Below, one piece after another: positions 8,625 through 15,947 of a DNA stretch of 45,088 nucleotides. Every line of letters begins with the position of its first letter. Position 1 is the stretch's first letter. The stretch is from positions 1 through 45,088 of the forward strand of contig NZ_AJYQ02000105.1 in the NCBI RefSeq assembly GCF_000287055.2, given 5' to 3'. Both the position numbers and the translations under genes were made by a program. The DNA comes from Vibrio genomosp. F10 str. ZF-129. Lineage in GTDB: Bacteria; Pseudomonadota; Gammaproteobacteria; Enterobacterales; Vibrionaceae. Under the pieces are notes generated by a model. That model saw only the letters and a list, made by a program, of their open reading frames with translations, was not told the DNA's origin and searched no databases.

Positions 8625-9845
8625 TTATGTAACCATGCAGGAAAGATCTGCACTTTTGACAACTTTTTCCGCAATAGTAATTTCCTCTATTTTTTTTACC
8701 GCTTCCCTGGGCATAAGAGGTACGCCGTGAAGATAACCTTGCTGTATGCAGTCGCCATTAACATTGATAGCATGAAGTGCTAAAGAGGTCTTTTCATCGT
8801 CAACGCCCTCATATACAACTCGAAAGTTGTTTACTGACTCTAGGACCTTTACGTCATTATCTATTTTCAAACCATCTGTTTTACCAATGAATTTCCAAGT
8901 TAGTTTCCTATCAATTTTTATCTCATTAATAGGTAGACTGATAATATTTTCGAGATTGGACAGGTTCGAACCAAAATCGTCTATTGATATTTCAAAGCCT
9001 ACAGTTCTTAGTTTCAATATACTAGTAGCCAGTTCACTCTGAAAACCATCTTTAATATATTTTTCTTTCAATTCCAATACTATTGTATGTTCAACATCAC
9101 CTTGTTCATAGAAGTTCAATAGATGATTAACAACGTCTTCGTCCATTAATAAAAATGGATCTATATTTATAGAAAACCGAATCGATTTATCCCGCATACA
9201 AAAAAAATGTTCGTAGTCACTTCTGAACCGATCGATCATTATACTACAGAACCGTTTTTGTTTTCCTATCTCATCGATTTCTGGCAAGAAACTACTAAGA
9301 GGAAGCGTTGAACAGTTACCGTCTGTCCATCGGGGTAACACTTCAAAACCAGTAATAGTATTGTTTTTTGATATGACTTGTGGTTGGTACAACAGGTGAA
9401 TAGGTAACTCTTCCCTAAAAATGTCACATACAATCTCTTTATTGCCTTCTGAACATACTTCATTTTCGGTCAAACAGTTAGCTACCAATTTTCCCATTTG
9501 ATCTGGCCAAACTGGTTTTACTAACGACGCAACGACATTCAAGCTATACAGTTCAGCGAGCATTCCAGCTGAGCGAACAATCGTATTATCTAACCCAGAA
9601 ATAATGACCAATTTAGATTTAGCGCTATGATTAGCCATCATTCTAATTAAATCGAAACCATCGCCGTTAGGCATCATCAAATCGGTGATAACTAGGTCAA
9701 ATCCTCCTGCATTAATTTTCAACATTGCATCGTAAGCATTCGTTGCAAGGCAAACCTTTATATTTTTAACCGAACGAAACAATGATTTTTTTATAACTTC
9801 CCGTGAAATTTCTACACCATCTACAATCAAAATTGATTTTTTCAT
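8625..9845 (-). CDS. REC-EAL response regulator, probable c-di-GMP phosphodiesterase
   Basis: The 406-residue cytoplasmic protein joins a receiver domain (about 1-125) to an EAL domain (about 145-395). In REC, the phospho-acceptor Asp is in ITDLMMPNGDG, the switch Ser in VIISG and the Lys in LVKPVW; the usual acidic pair reads VDG rather than VDD. In EAL, the signature reads FEVLPRW (EVL for EAL). The other catalytic positions look kept: Asn in SINIDP, Glu in LELKE, the Asp pair in SIDDFGS, Lys in EIKID, Glu in YEGVD and Gln in QQGYLHG. It may therefore be active. Its ATG overlaps the stop of the upstream XRE gene (ATGA at 9842-9845), so translation is coupled. The sensor kinase is not in this window. 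Confidence 0.85.
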   Translation of the reverse strand: MKKSILIVDGVEISREVIKKSLFRSVKNIKVCLATNAYDAMLKINAGGFDLVITDLMMPNGDGFDLIRMMANHSAKSKLVIISGLDNTIVRSAGMLAELYSLNVVASLVKPVWPDQMGKLVANCLTENEVCSEGNKEIVCDIFREELPIHLLYQPQVISKNNTITGFEVLPRWTDGNCSTLPLSSFLPEIDEIGKQKRFCSIMIDRFRSDYEHFFCMRDKSIRFSINIDPFLLMDEDVVNHLLNFYEQGDVEHTIVLELKEKYIKDGFQSELATSILKLRTVGFEISIDDFGSNLSNLENIISLPINEIKIDRKLTWKFIGKTDGLKIDNDVKVLESVNNFRVVYEGVDDEKTSLALHAINVNGDCIQQGYLHGVPLMPREAVKKIEEITIAEKVVKSADLSCMVT

Positions 9846-10696
9846 TTTTTTGACATCCTATACTTTGATATTATAGACATCCAAGCTCGGTTCTTCTTTA
9901 TTTCCTTCGAACTTAACTCCATTACTTTAACAATAGTCCCTTTTATATTAACGCTAGTATATTCCAAGCCAATAGAATATAGAATATTAAACATTCTCAC
10001 ATTATTCACATGGATCTTAATAATCTTATTCGGATCGGTACTCTGAATATACTTATAAACGAATCGTCCTAAAGTTGGAATGAACGATGAGTAATGTGTG
10101 CTATTACATGAAACTATTAAATCCACTTTCTCATTACCATCAATATCCTCACCAGTGTAATCTAAAATTAGTCTACTGTTGGAGCTCAATAGGTGCCCTA
10201 TTATTTGCCCATTAACTAGAACAAACATTAGCTCACCTGAATATTGATTTATTATCTTTTCAATCACGGATCTTCTCGTTTTTCCGTTATCCTGCATCGA
10301 GACTAGAATCGCATTATTTTCATAGTTGAAAATGACATCTATTAAGTGTAAATAACTACCTATAACCCCAGAGTTGCTTGCGGTTATTAACACGACATCA
10401 GGATTAAAAATAGTATTTTCATCCGTATATGCATTAGTGTTTAACTTGCTATAAAGGGCTTTCAGCTCATTGCCATCACTGTTATTGCACCAAAAATCAA
10501 ATATGTTTATGCCTAGTAATTCGAGTAGTTCGTTCATTCTCTTCAGATGAGGGGTTGTAACCCCCCTTTCCCACCGGCTAAGAGTGACGACATCTAAACT
10601 ATAAAAATTCTGGCTACTTTTTTGAACCAAATCAACAAATTGAGTTTGAGATATTCCGTTTTTAGTTCTAAATAATCGAAGCGTTTCTGCGAACAT
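9842..10696 (-). CDS. XRE-family regulator with an unusual C-terminal domain
   Basis: The 284-residue protein starts at the ATG at 10696, preceded by a good site (AGAGGTAGGT). Residues about 4-65 form a Cro/CI helix-turn-helix (LRLFRTKNGISQTQF, then LSRWERGVTTPHLKRM). The remaining 210 residues are not a known sensor that I can name. Parts of it (VLVNGQIIGHLLSSNSRLIL, then VNNVRMFNILYSIGLEYTSV) have the rhythm of a GNAT acetyltransferase fold, but the acetyl-CoA loop is not evident, so this is a weak guess. It is translationally coupled to the REC-EAL gene and sits beside adhesin and pilus genes. It may control them or its own operon. Confidence 0.75.
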   Translation of the reverse strand: MFAETLRLFRTKNGISQTQFVDLVQKSSQNFYSLDVVTLSRWERGVTTPHLKRMNELLELLGINIFDFWCNNSDGNELKALYSKLNTNAYTDENTIFNPDVVLITASNSGVIGSYLHLIDVIFNYENNAILVSMQDNGKTRRSVIEKIINQYSGELMFVLVNGQIIGHLLSSNSRLILDYTGEDIDGNEKVDLIVSCNSTHYSSFIPTLGRFVYKYIQSTDPNKIIKIHVNNVRMFNILYSIGLEYTSVNIKGTIVKVMELSSKEIKKNRAWMSIISKYRMSKK

Positions 10697-11124
10697 TTTA
10701 AACCTACCTCTATTTATCAATTTTTATATAATTCTATTATCTCCACTTGTCGACTTTACACATTGGCATATAAAAATAACTTAATTTATTAGTGCCTATA
10801 TGAATAAATTTAATTATATCTAATTCGACCACATCCATTGACAGAGCTAGATCAGATTAAAAAAACCTATTTTCACTCTCTAATTTGATTAATGAAACAC
10901 TGTGTTTATAGTCATCAATAGTACTATTCTTGACAAGGTAAGTGAGGGATAACGAGCTTATTACCATTAGAGTGTTAATTAGCACTGTTTTTTACCATCG
11001 CATACTCTTCAGAAGTGAGATTGTAGACCAGATATATGAATAAATTATTTTACCATTATTTATTTTGCATAATGCCTATGGTGGCACTAGGCTTTTTATA
11101 TACATTTGCAAAAGGAATATTGCT
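10697..11124. other. AT-rich regulatory region between divergent genes
   Basis: This 430-base stretch lies between the minus-strand XRE-EAL pair and the plus-strand small secreted gene, and should hold both promoters. I see no gene in it. AGTGTTAATTAGCACT (10971-10986) is a near-perfect palindrome followed by GTTTTTT. It could be an operator or a weak plus-strand terminator. The base composition would suit H-NS binding, but that is only inference. Confidence 0.4.
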
Positions 11125-11361
11125 ATGCATTACATTACAATAATGACCGGGGCGATATTATTTTTATCGTTTAGTTCAGTAGCGGGCAGTGTCAGTCTTC
11201 GCTGGGTGGGTAAGGTCCCAACCTTAAGTTGTGCTGAGGCCCCCCTTTCCAATCAGATAGATTTCGTTACACTAAAAAATAAATGCCCTAGTGAATTTGT
11301 AAAAAAGGCAGTTCAATCGGAGCCAAAAAACATCAAGATGTTCGTTTCATTCAATCTCTGA
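11125..11361 (+). CDS. Small secreted protein of unknown function
   Basis: The 78-residue product starts at ATG 11125, with AAAGGAA upstream, and has a typical signal peptide (MHYITIMTGAILFLSFSSVAG). The mature part is about 57 residues with two cysteines (LSCAE and NKCPS). Its start, VSLRWVGKVPTLSC, recalls the mature N terminus of the major pilin at 19288 (TVTWYGEVPV), so it could be a shortened pilin relative; the match is too short to be sure. The frame is open upstream to 11065, but that start would place 20 hydrophilic residues before the signal peptide. It lies 150 bases before the ToxR-like gene on the same strand. Confidence 0.55.
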   Translation: MHYITIMTGAILFLSFSSVAGSVSLRWVGKVPTLSCAEAPLSNQIDFVTLKNKCPSEFVKKAVQSEPKNIKMFVSFNL

Positions 11362-11463
11362 TGATCTGTTTATTCGGTACTATCTAGTAACAATACCTAC
11401 TGTGGAAGTGACATAAGCAAAATAAAGCAGTAAAGATATAAAGTGCTCTAGATAAAGACTGAT

Positions 11464-11506
11464 GTTCCATTAAAATATTGATGATTATTTAATACTTTAA
11501 TGGGAC
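11464..11506 (+). promoter_or_regulatory. RNA hairpin covering the ribosome site of the ToxR-like gene
   Basis: GTTCCATTAAA (11464-11474) pairs along its full length with TTTAATGGGAC (11496-11506), with one G-U pair. After one mismatch, TATT (11476-11479) pairs with AATA (11491-11494), leaving an 11-base loop. The only plausible ribosome site, GGGA at 11502-11505, lies in the stem opposite TTCC, seven bases before the ATG at 11513. Such a structure would block initiation until it opens, as an RNA thermometer or other 5'UTR switch would. The transcript must start upstream of 11464 for this to act; that is not shown. Confidence 0.5.
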
Positions 11507-11512
11507 ATACTT

Positions 11513-11923
11513 ATGATAGTGGAATTGAATCATGGGACGCTTAAGATCAATGTGTACAGCGGCCATCTTAACCAGAGTGCCAAGTATACGACGTCAATAG
11601 AAGCTCAACTTAACCAAAGTGAGTATCTACTGTTATCAACTTTGTTTGCTAACATGGGTCAACACATGACAAAGCAACAACTTAAACTTGCTGGCTGGCC
11701 TAATACAGTGGTATGCGACAACTCGCTTAACATGTCAATAATGACATTGAGAAACAAACTCTATGAATTAGGCGATTTTTGGGAAATCCATACAATCTAT
11801 CGGCTTGGTTACAGTTTAAATATTCATAGTGATTACAAGAAAGTAAATATTGAAACCAACCTATTTTTAGGTACTTCCGCCAAAGAAATTAACCCCAGTG
11901 TCGTTAGTTTGTTGACCATTTAA
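11513..11923 (+). CDS. ToxR/CadC-type winged-helix regulator, soluble
   Basis: The 136-residue protein contains a Trans_reg_C (OmpR/ToxR) winged-helix domain at about 30-105: LNQSEYLLLSTLFANMG, MTKQQLKLAGWP, the recognition helix NSLNMSIMTLRNKL and the wing TIYRLGYSL. ToxR, CadC and TcpP carry this domain followed by a membrane segment and a periplasmic part. Here only about 30 polar residues follow and no membrane segment is present, so it should act as a soluble regulator. It sits between the adhesin/EAL genes and the pilus operon, so control of those genes is plausible. A strong hairpin masks its ribosome site (11464-11506), which suggests post-transcriptional control. Its inducer is unknown. 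Confidence 0.8.
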   Translation: MIVELNHGTLKINVYSGHLNQSAKYTTSIEAQLNQSEYLLLSTLFANMGQHMTKQQLKLAGWPNTVVCDNSLNMSIMTLRNKLYELGDFWEIHTIYRLGYSLNIHSDYKKVNIETNLFLGTSAKEINPSVVSLLTI

Positions 11924-12084
11924 CCATTTTAGTTTGCTTCAAATAAAATCATGCTTTACAAAGAAGCCTTGTGTAGGATGAGTCGAATCCTACGTTGTCC
12001 ATACCTCTGAGTAGATGCCTCTAAATAGCAAACAAATAAGAAGTTAATGAGGTAAACAGTTCTAAATTCTAGCGTAGCTATGAC

Positions 12085-13074
12085 TTAGTTTTTAGTTTGG
12101 TAATCAAACTCAAGAATAGTCACTTCCACACGACGGTTTGACGAACGTCCAATCTGTGTTGCGTTGGTCGCCACGGGGTTATTTTCACCTGATCCTATGA
12201 TCAAGATCTGGTTTACATCAACACCCAGTGCTATTAACTCATTAGCGACTGAATCCGCGCGTTGTTCAGAAATTAACTGATTATACCGTTGTGATCCTGT
12301 TGAGTCTGTATGCCCGACTAATCTCACCTTGGCTTGTTTGTATGAATTTAGAATATTAGATATTTCAACAAGACTATGTTTGATTTCTTCGGTTAATATT
12401 GCGCTATCAGATTTAAAGTTATTTGCGTTCAAACTGTATGTTTTGAACGTTTCCTTAGTAATAATACGACGCGTCGGTATGATTGGCTCAGAAGCCTTAT
12501 CAATAGTTTTACTTGGTTTATGCTGTACAGAAATATATTGTGAAGCTTCATGTTTCCCGCCAAAGTTATACACTAGTCCGAGGGTTAAAGAATTTCCTGA
12601 CGGAACAAAGGCATCATGATTAATATGACTTAAATGTTGGTATTCTATTCGAACCGAGATATTGTCGTTTGAAAGGACTTCTAATCCTGCCGCCCCTAGA
12701 TAAGAATAATCGTCTTCTTTACCATAGTGAACAATCCCCACTCCTAATTTCGTGTATAAAAAAAACAAGTCAGAAATAGCGAGGTTCAATTTCGGTGCCA
12801 CTGTGTACGCCACCATTCTCTGTTGAGGTAGATCGGATGTCGATAACTTCCCTAGCTCATCATACCCAACTTCAATTGAAAGCGTTTCCCACACGTCATA
12901 ACCTATGATCATACCGAAAGCTTTATCTTCATCGTTGCAGTTTGATATTGATAAGCATGTTTGGTTCAACCATGATTTACCCGCTTTAGCACCGATGTAG
13001 GTGTTAGATAAGGCACTACTTGATACGCTCAAGAATGTACTTGTTATCACTATGGCGACTATCCTATTTTTCAT
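12085..13074 (-). CDS. OmpA-family outer membrane protein
   Basis: The 329-residue protein has a signal peptide (about 1-23), an eight-stranded beta-barrel region (about 24-175: TYIGAKAGKSW, IGYDVWETLSIEVGYDEL, LTLGLVYNFGG), a linker with Pro/Lys, and a C-terminal OmpA peptidoglycan-binding domain (about 205-322). The latter keeps LVGHTDSTGS, LISEQRADSVANELIALGV, GSGENNPVATN and GRSSNRRVEVTI, including the Asp and Arg that bind diaminopimelate. A Cys pair in the first barrel loop (TCLSISNC) probably forms a disulfide. It should link the outer membrane to the wall and may expose loops to hosts. It is separated from the pilus operon by a pseudogene and likely has its own promoter. A 7-bp hairpin (11973-11993) lies downstream. 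Confidence 0.88.
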   Translation of the reverse strand: MKNRIVAIVITSTFLSVSSSALSNTYIGAKAGKSWLNQTCLSISNCNDEDKAFGMIIGYDVWETLSIEVGYDELGKLSTSDLPQQRMVAYTVAPKLNLAISDLFFLYTKLGVGIVHYGKEDDYSYLGAAGLEVLSNDNISVRIEYQHLSHINHDAFVPSGNSLTLGLVYNFGGKHEASQYISVQHKPSKTIDKASEPIIPTRRIITKETFKTYSLNANNFKSDSAILTEEIKHSLVEISNILNSYKQAKVRLVGHTDSTGSQRYNQLISEQRADSVANELIALGVDVNQILIIGSGENNPVATNATQIGRSSNRRVEVTILEFDYQTKN

Positions 13075-13149
13075 GTTTCATTCTTCCTTTATACCGCTTT
13101 GGGCATGATAAAAATACGTGCAATGGGATGTCATAGCTGACGGGCCCAC

Positions 13150-13512
13150 TCATTGAGCGAACCACACCATGATTGATAAAAGCGAATTTAGTGATCGATT
13201 GCATTTGTCATTTCTAGATAGCACATCGACGTCGGTTAGCTTAGAACCAGCACCTTGATTTACTGACACCTTCTTTGATAAATCGGTTTTATCATTAGCG
13301 CGAAAGCCGGTTGACACCAATAGGTATTGCGCACTGATGCTATAATTTTGCAGGGATGGCATTGAGCTCTCTAATACTTGGTCCGTTTCTTTATCTCCGC
13401 CCCCCAAGCCTATGGCAGCTGCTACCGCTATTGTTGACCAAGATTTCTGCTCTCTATCGAATATACTCTCGTTAAGCCTTTTACATAATGGCTCGGTAAA
13501 AATGGTAACCAA
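13150..13512 (-). pseudogene. Decayed N-terminal copy of the 5760 lipoprotein adhesin
   Basis: Residues about 28-95 match the start of the 5760 protein: GGGDKETDQ for GCGDKEPGQ, YSISAQYLLVSTG for YSITALDLFVSTG, and NQGAGSKLTDVDVLSRND for EQGAGFQVTEVDVLSKTN. The lipobox Cys is replaced by Gly (LGGG). Near 13200 the frame shifts: the adjacent frame reads QSITKFAFI, matching QSITKSGFI in the intact protein, while the open frame runs to a stop at 13150. Nothing of the Ig-like or lectin-like parts remains. It is an inverted, truncated duplicate about 7 kb from the intact gene. Confidence 0.85.
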
Positions 13513-13678
13513 TGCACCTCAATGTATATTGAGCATATTTTTATTGAATAATTCATAAATGCTCACTTAATTCAGATCTTGGCACGAGCCATGATCGCTT
13601 CCCCATCGATGAGATAGATGAACAACGTTAATAGTTAAGCCAGTGATCGCATGTAAATTAAAAACCTTGGTTTATATA

Positions 13679-14191
13679 CTATTGGCTTCTTGAGGTAGTA
13701 CTCATCTCATCACTGGTTGGAAATCGGTAAACAAACGAAAAATTCAACGCGTATAAATCACTTTGGCTAGCCTCTATATCGAAAATAGACTGGTAGCCTA
13801 ACTCTGCAAACCAATGTTTTGTTAATTGGTAGTTGATCCCTAATACCGCAGTAGGATTCGCATCACTGTTCATAAAAGCAAATCCTCCACCCACGTATAA
13901 TGAGGCGTAACCACTCACTGGAATTTTCCATTTTAACTCAGTAAGCACAGGGGTAATGTCTGAAAGACTATTCGTAAAGGCTCTATAGTTCCCATACCCC
14001 ACTTCTAGAAGCACATTTTTATTCATGTTATAGCCCAGTGTTGCTTTATAGCCCAGGGCCTCAGAAGACAATTCATTGGTGTCAATAACAGAGAACATGA
14101 CACTCGAACCAATTTGGAACGGCGAGAGATCATTACCAGAGAATGCAATCGTAGGCAGAATAATTAGTGCTAATAAATAATCGTGTTTCAT
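13679..14191 (-). CDS. Small outer-membrane beta-barrel, last gene of the pilus operon
   Basis: The 170-residue protein has a signal peptide (MKHDYLLALIILPTIAFSG) and alternating beta-strands typical of an OmpA-like eight-stranded barrel: YKATLGYNMNKNVLLEVGYG, GYASLYVGGGFAFM, AVLGINYQLTKHWFAELGYQ and LYALNFSFVYRF. It has no peptidoglycan-binding domain. It begins one base after the tip-adhesin stop, so it is surely cotranscribed and probably coupled to the pilus genes. Standard CS1/alpha-fimbrial operons have four genes and no barrel, so this is an addition. By position it recalls the accessory colonization factor AcfA beside the V. cholerae TCP cluster, but I cannot show homology. Confidence 0.75.
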   Translation of the reverse strand: MKHDYLLALIILPTIAFSGNDLSPFQIGSSVMFSVIDTNELSSEALGYKATLGYNMNKNVLLEVGYGNYRAFTNSLSDITPVLTELKWKIPVSGYASLYVGGGFAFMNSDANPTAVLGINYQLTKHWFAELGYQSIFDIEASQSDLYALNFSFVYRFPTSDEMSTTSRSQ

Positions 14192-14192
14192 A

Positions 14193-15230
14193 CTATATAC
14201 TCGGATCTATCATTATAGTCACTTGATCAGTGTATTCCCCTGACGTAATCACCGTCCCGTCCACGTCATAACTGAACATTAGATTAAACTCTACACGGCT
14301 ACTGGGACCATTTCCTACTCCAACATAGGTACTATGATCTGGAAGTAATAGTTGACCATCATCGACTAATTTCACTGTCTGACATTGTGAACAAACAATG
14401 CTATACGGGATTGTTATATTAAAGTCAGATGAATTAATAAGAGAGTACTCATCATCTAGCATAGTAAGTTTTATTCCATCATCAAAATACCCTATTGCCT
14501 CAATGAAATATTCTGTAGAAGACGTTATTCGACGAGTACTGGAATTATAATTGGGTACCATTACGCCATCACCCGTCACATTGACCCTATCCAATTGAAC
14601 AGGGTCGTACTTAAGGCTTATGATCATTATTTCATTGATATTACGAAATGTAGTAATACCATGATTTTCATAGTAGTAACGAATTATTATGGGTATTGAT
14701 GCCGAATACAAACCTGGTGTCTTTCCTCTTAATACTGAAATAATATCTTGGTCGTCGATACTAAATAGTGGTCTAAAGAAAACAAATGGGCTCGATTTTC
14801 CGGCATTATTCAGTTTATACGATGAAATGCAATTGTCGCCCTCTACACTCACAATGGGTAATGTCACAGTATCTAGACGACACCCACTCCCTGTACCTGT
14901 GTCAGACACCGAATACTCGATACCCGACGCATTGTACTGTATGCCTAAGATCTGTATATCTAACGGTTCAGTCATGACGCCATCGCTACCAGTTAGTTTT
15001 ATAGTTTCAGGCGGAGAAGCTGCGAATGTTCCTGCTTTCCAAGACGTTGATGTTTGGAGTAAAGGGGGGACTTGCCACTCACTTGGTGCCATCTTTCCAT
15101 AAGCCATGGTCACGTTTTCCCAACTCACACTTCCGCCTCTAACTTCTCCCCTAAGACCAATTGATGCTTGTGCGGACAATACTGCACTCAACCCAATTAA
15201 AACGGTAAAAAATCTTACGTTACCCTGCAT
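14193..15230 (-). CDS. Tip adhesin of a CS1/alpha-type pilus (CooD/CblD-like)
   Basis: The 345-residue protein has a signal peptide (MQGNVRFFTVLIGLSAVLSAQA) and a large two-part body, the size of CooD/CblD/CfaE minor tip subunits of alternate chaperone-usher pili. Cysteines occur as pairs (GCRLD with DNCISS, and CSQCQ). The C-terminal half has long beta strands (VEFNLMFSYDVDGTVI, YTDQVTIMID), as expected for a pilin domain that accepts a donor strand. It starts within the stop of the chaperone gene (shared base at 15230) and comes last of the pilus genes proper, the usual place for the tip subunit. Its receptor is not predictable from sequence. Confidence 0.75.
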   Translation of the reverse strand: MQGNVRFFTVLIGLSAVLSAQASIGLRGEVRGGSVSWENVTMAYGKMAPSEWQVPPLLQTSTSWKAGTFAASPPETIKLTGSDGVMTEPLDIQILGIQYNASGIEYSVSDTGTGSGCRLDTVTLPIVSVEGDNCISSYKLNNAGKSSPFVFFRPLFSIDDQDIISVLRGKTPGLYSASIPIIIRYYYENHGITTFRNINEIMIISLKYDPVQLDRVNVTGDGVMVPNYNSSTRRITSSTEYFIEAIGYFDDGIKLTMLDDEYSLINSSDFNITIPYSIVCSQCQTVKLVDDGQLLLPDHSTYVGVGNGPSSRVEFNLMFSYDVDGTVITSGEYTDQVTIMIDPSI

Positions 15231-15946
15231 CAGTTATTACCTCGCTTTACTGATTCTTTTTGTGAGTAACTTTTATCATGAGAGGTAACGGTAATATTGA
15301 GTTGTTCACTTTGTAATTGAGGAGGTAAATTAAAGGTCTTTTCTCGCCCTGCAATTAACGTAAACTTTTGTCTGCAATTCGATGTAATTTTTTCATCACA
15401 GTTATTGACAAACACACTGAGCATCGTATTACTATCGTTTTTTACTGTTAACGTTTCACCGTTATTAAAAATCTCGTATGAATAGATAGGGTTAGTTGTT
15501 GGAATAATATAGACAGGAGAGAATCCATAATTAATTTCGATACCACTGACCTCTTCCCCTTCTGGATTGTATTTACTTGGGGCAAAAGGCAACATAAACA
15601 TAAGATCACGCGACCCGTCACAAGTTGTGTTGTAACAAAGACTCCGTACACCCACCGCTTTTTCTTCACCTGGTTTTAATACCAATTTCTGGTGTGTCAG
15701 TGAGATTTTCCAATCTTCAATGTTATTGATATCATATGGCGTTTTAACCAAATAAACACCATCGTTGACATCTAATTCTTGAACCTGTGCCTCTACAAAA
15801 ATAGGATTAGTTTCATCATTTTTCAGCGTGATAATTCCGTTACCTTTCTTATCACTAACAATAAACATCTTATCTACTGAAAATGCAAAAGACTGAAGAG
15901 AACAAAACAGCGCTATGAAAGGTAATCCTCGAATGATGTTTTTCAT
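15230..15946 (-). CDS. Periplasmic chaperone of a CS1/alpha-type pilus
   Basis: The 238-residue protein has a signal peptide (MKNIIRGLPFIALFCSLQSFA) and two Ig-like domains as in CooB/CblB/EcpB chaperones. Domain 1 covers about 22-135 (VSDKKGNGIITLKNDETNPIF, LVLKPGEEKAVGVRSL); domain 2 follows (INYGFSPVYIIPTT, LTVKNDSNTMLSVFVNNC) with Cys residues that may pair. It binds pilin subunits and delivers them to the usher. ATG at 15946 was chosen over the ATG at 15958 because GGAG stands seven bases before it and the signal peptide starts there. It begins one base after the usher stop. Confidence 0.85.
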   Translation of the reverse strand: MKNIIRGLPFIALFCSLQSFAFSVDKMFIVSDKKGNGIITLKNDETNPIFVEAQVQELDVNDGVYLVKTPYDINNIEDWKISLTHQKLVLKPGEEKAVGVRSLCYNTTCDGSRDLMFMLPFAPSKYNPEGEEVSGIEINYGFSPVYIIPTTNPIYSYEIFNNGETLTVKNDSNTMLSVFVNNCDEKITSNCRQKFTLIAGREKTFNLPPQLQSEQLNITVTSHDKSYSQKESVKRGNN

Positions 15947-15947
15947 C

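Noticed and set aside
14689..15102. Plus-strand open frame of about 137 codons
   Set aside because: Antisense to the tip-adhesin gene, which is fixed by its operon position and signal peptide.
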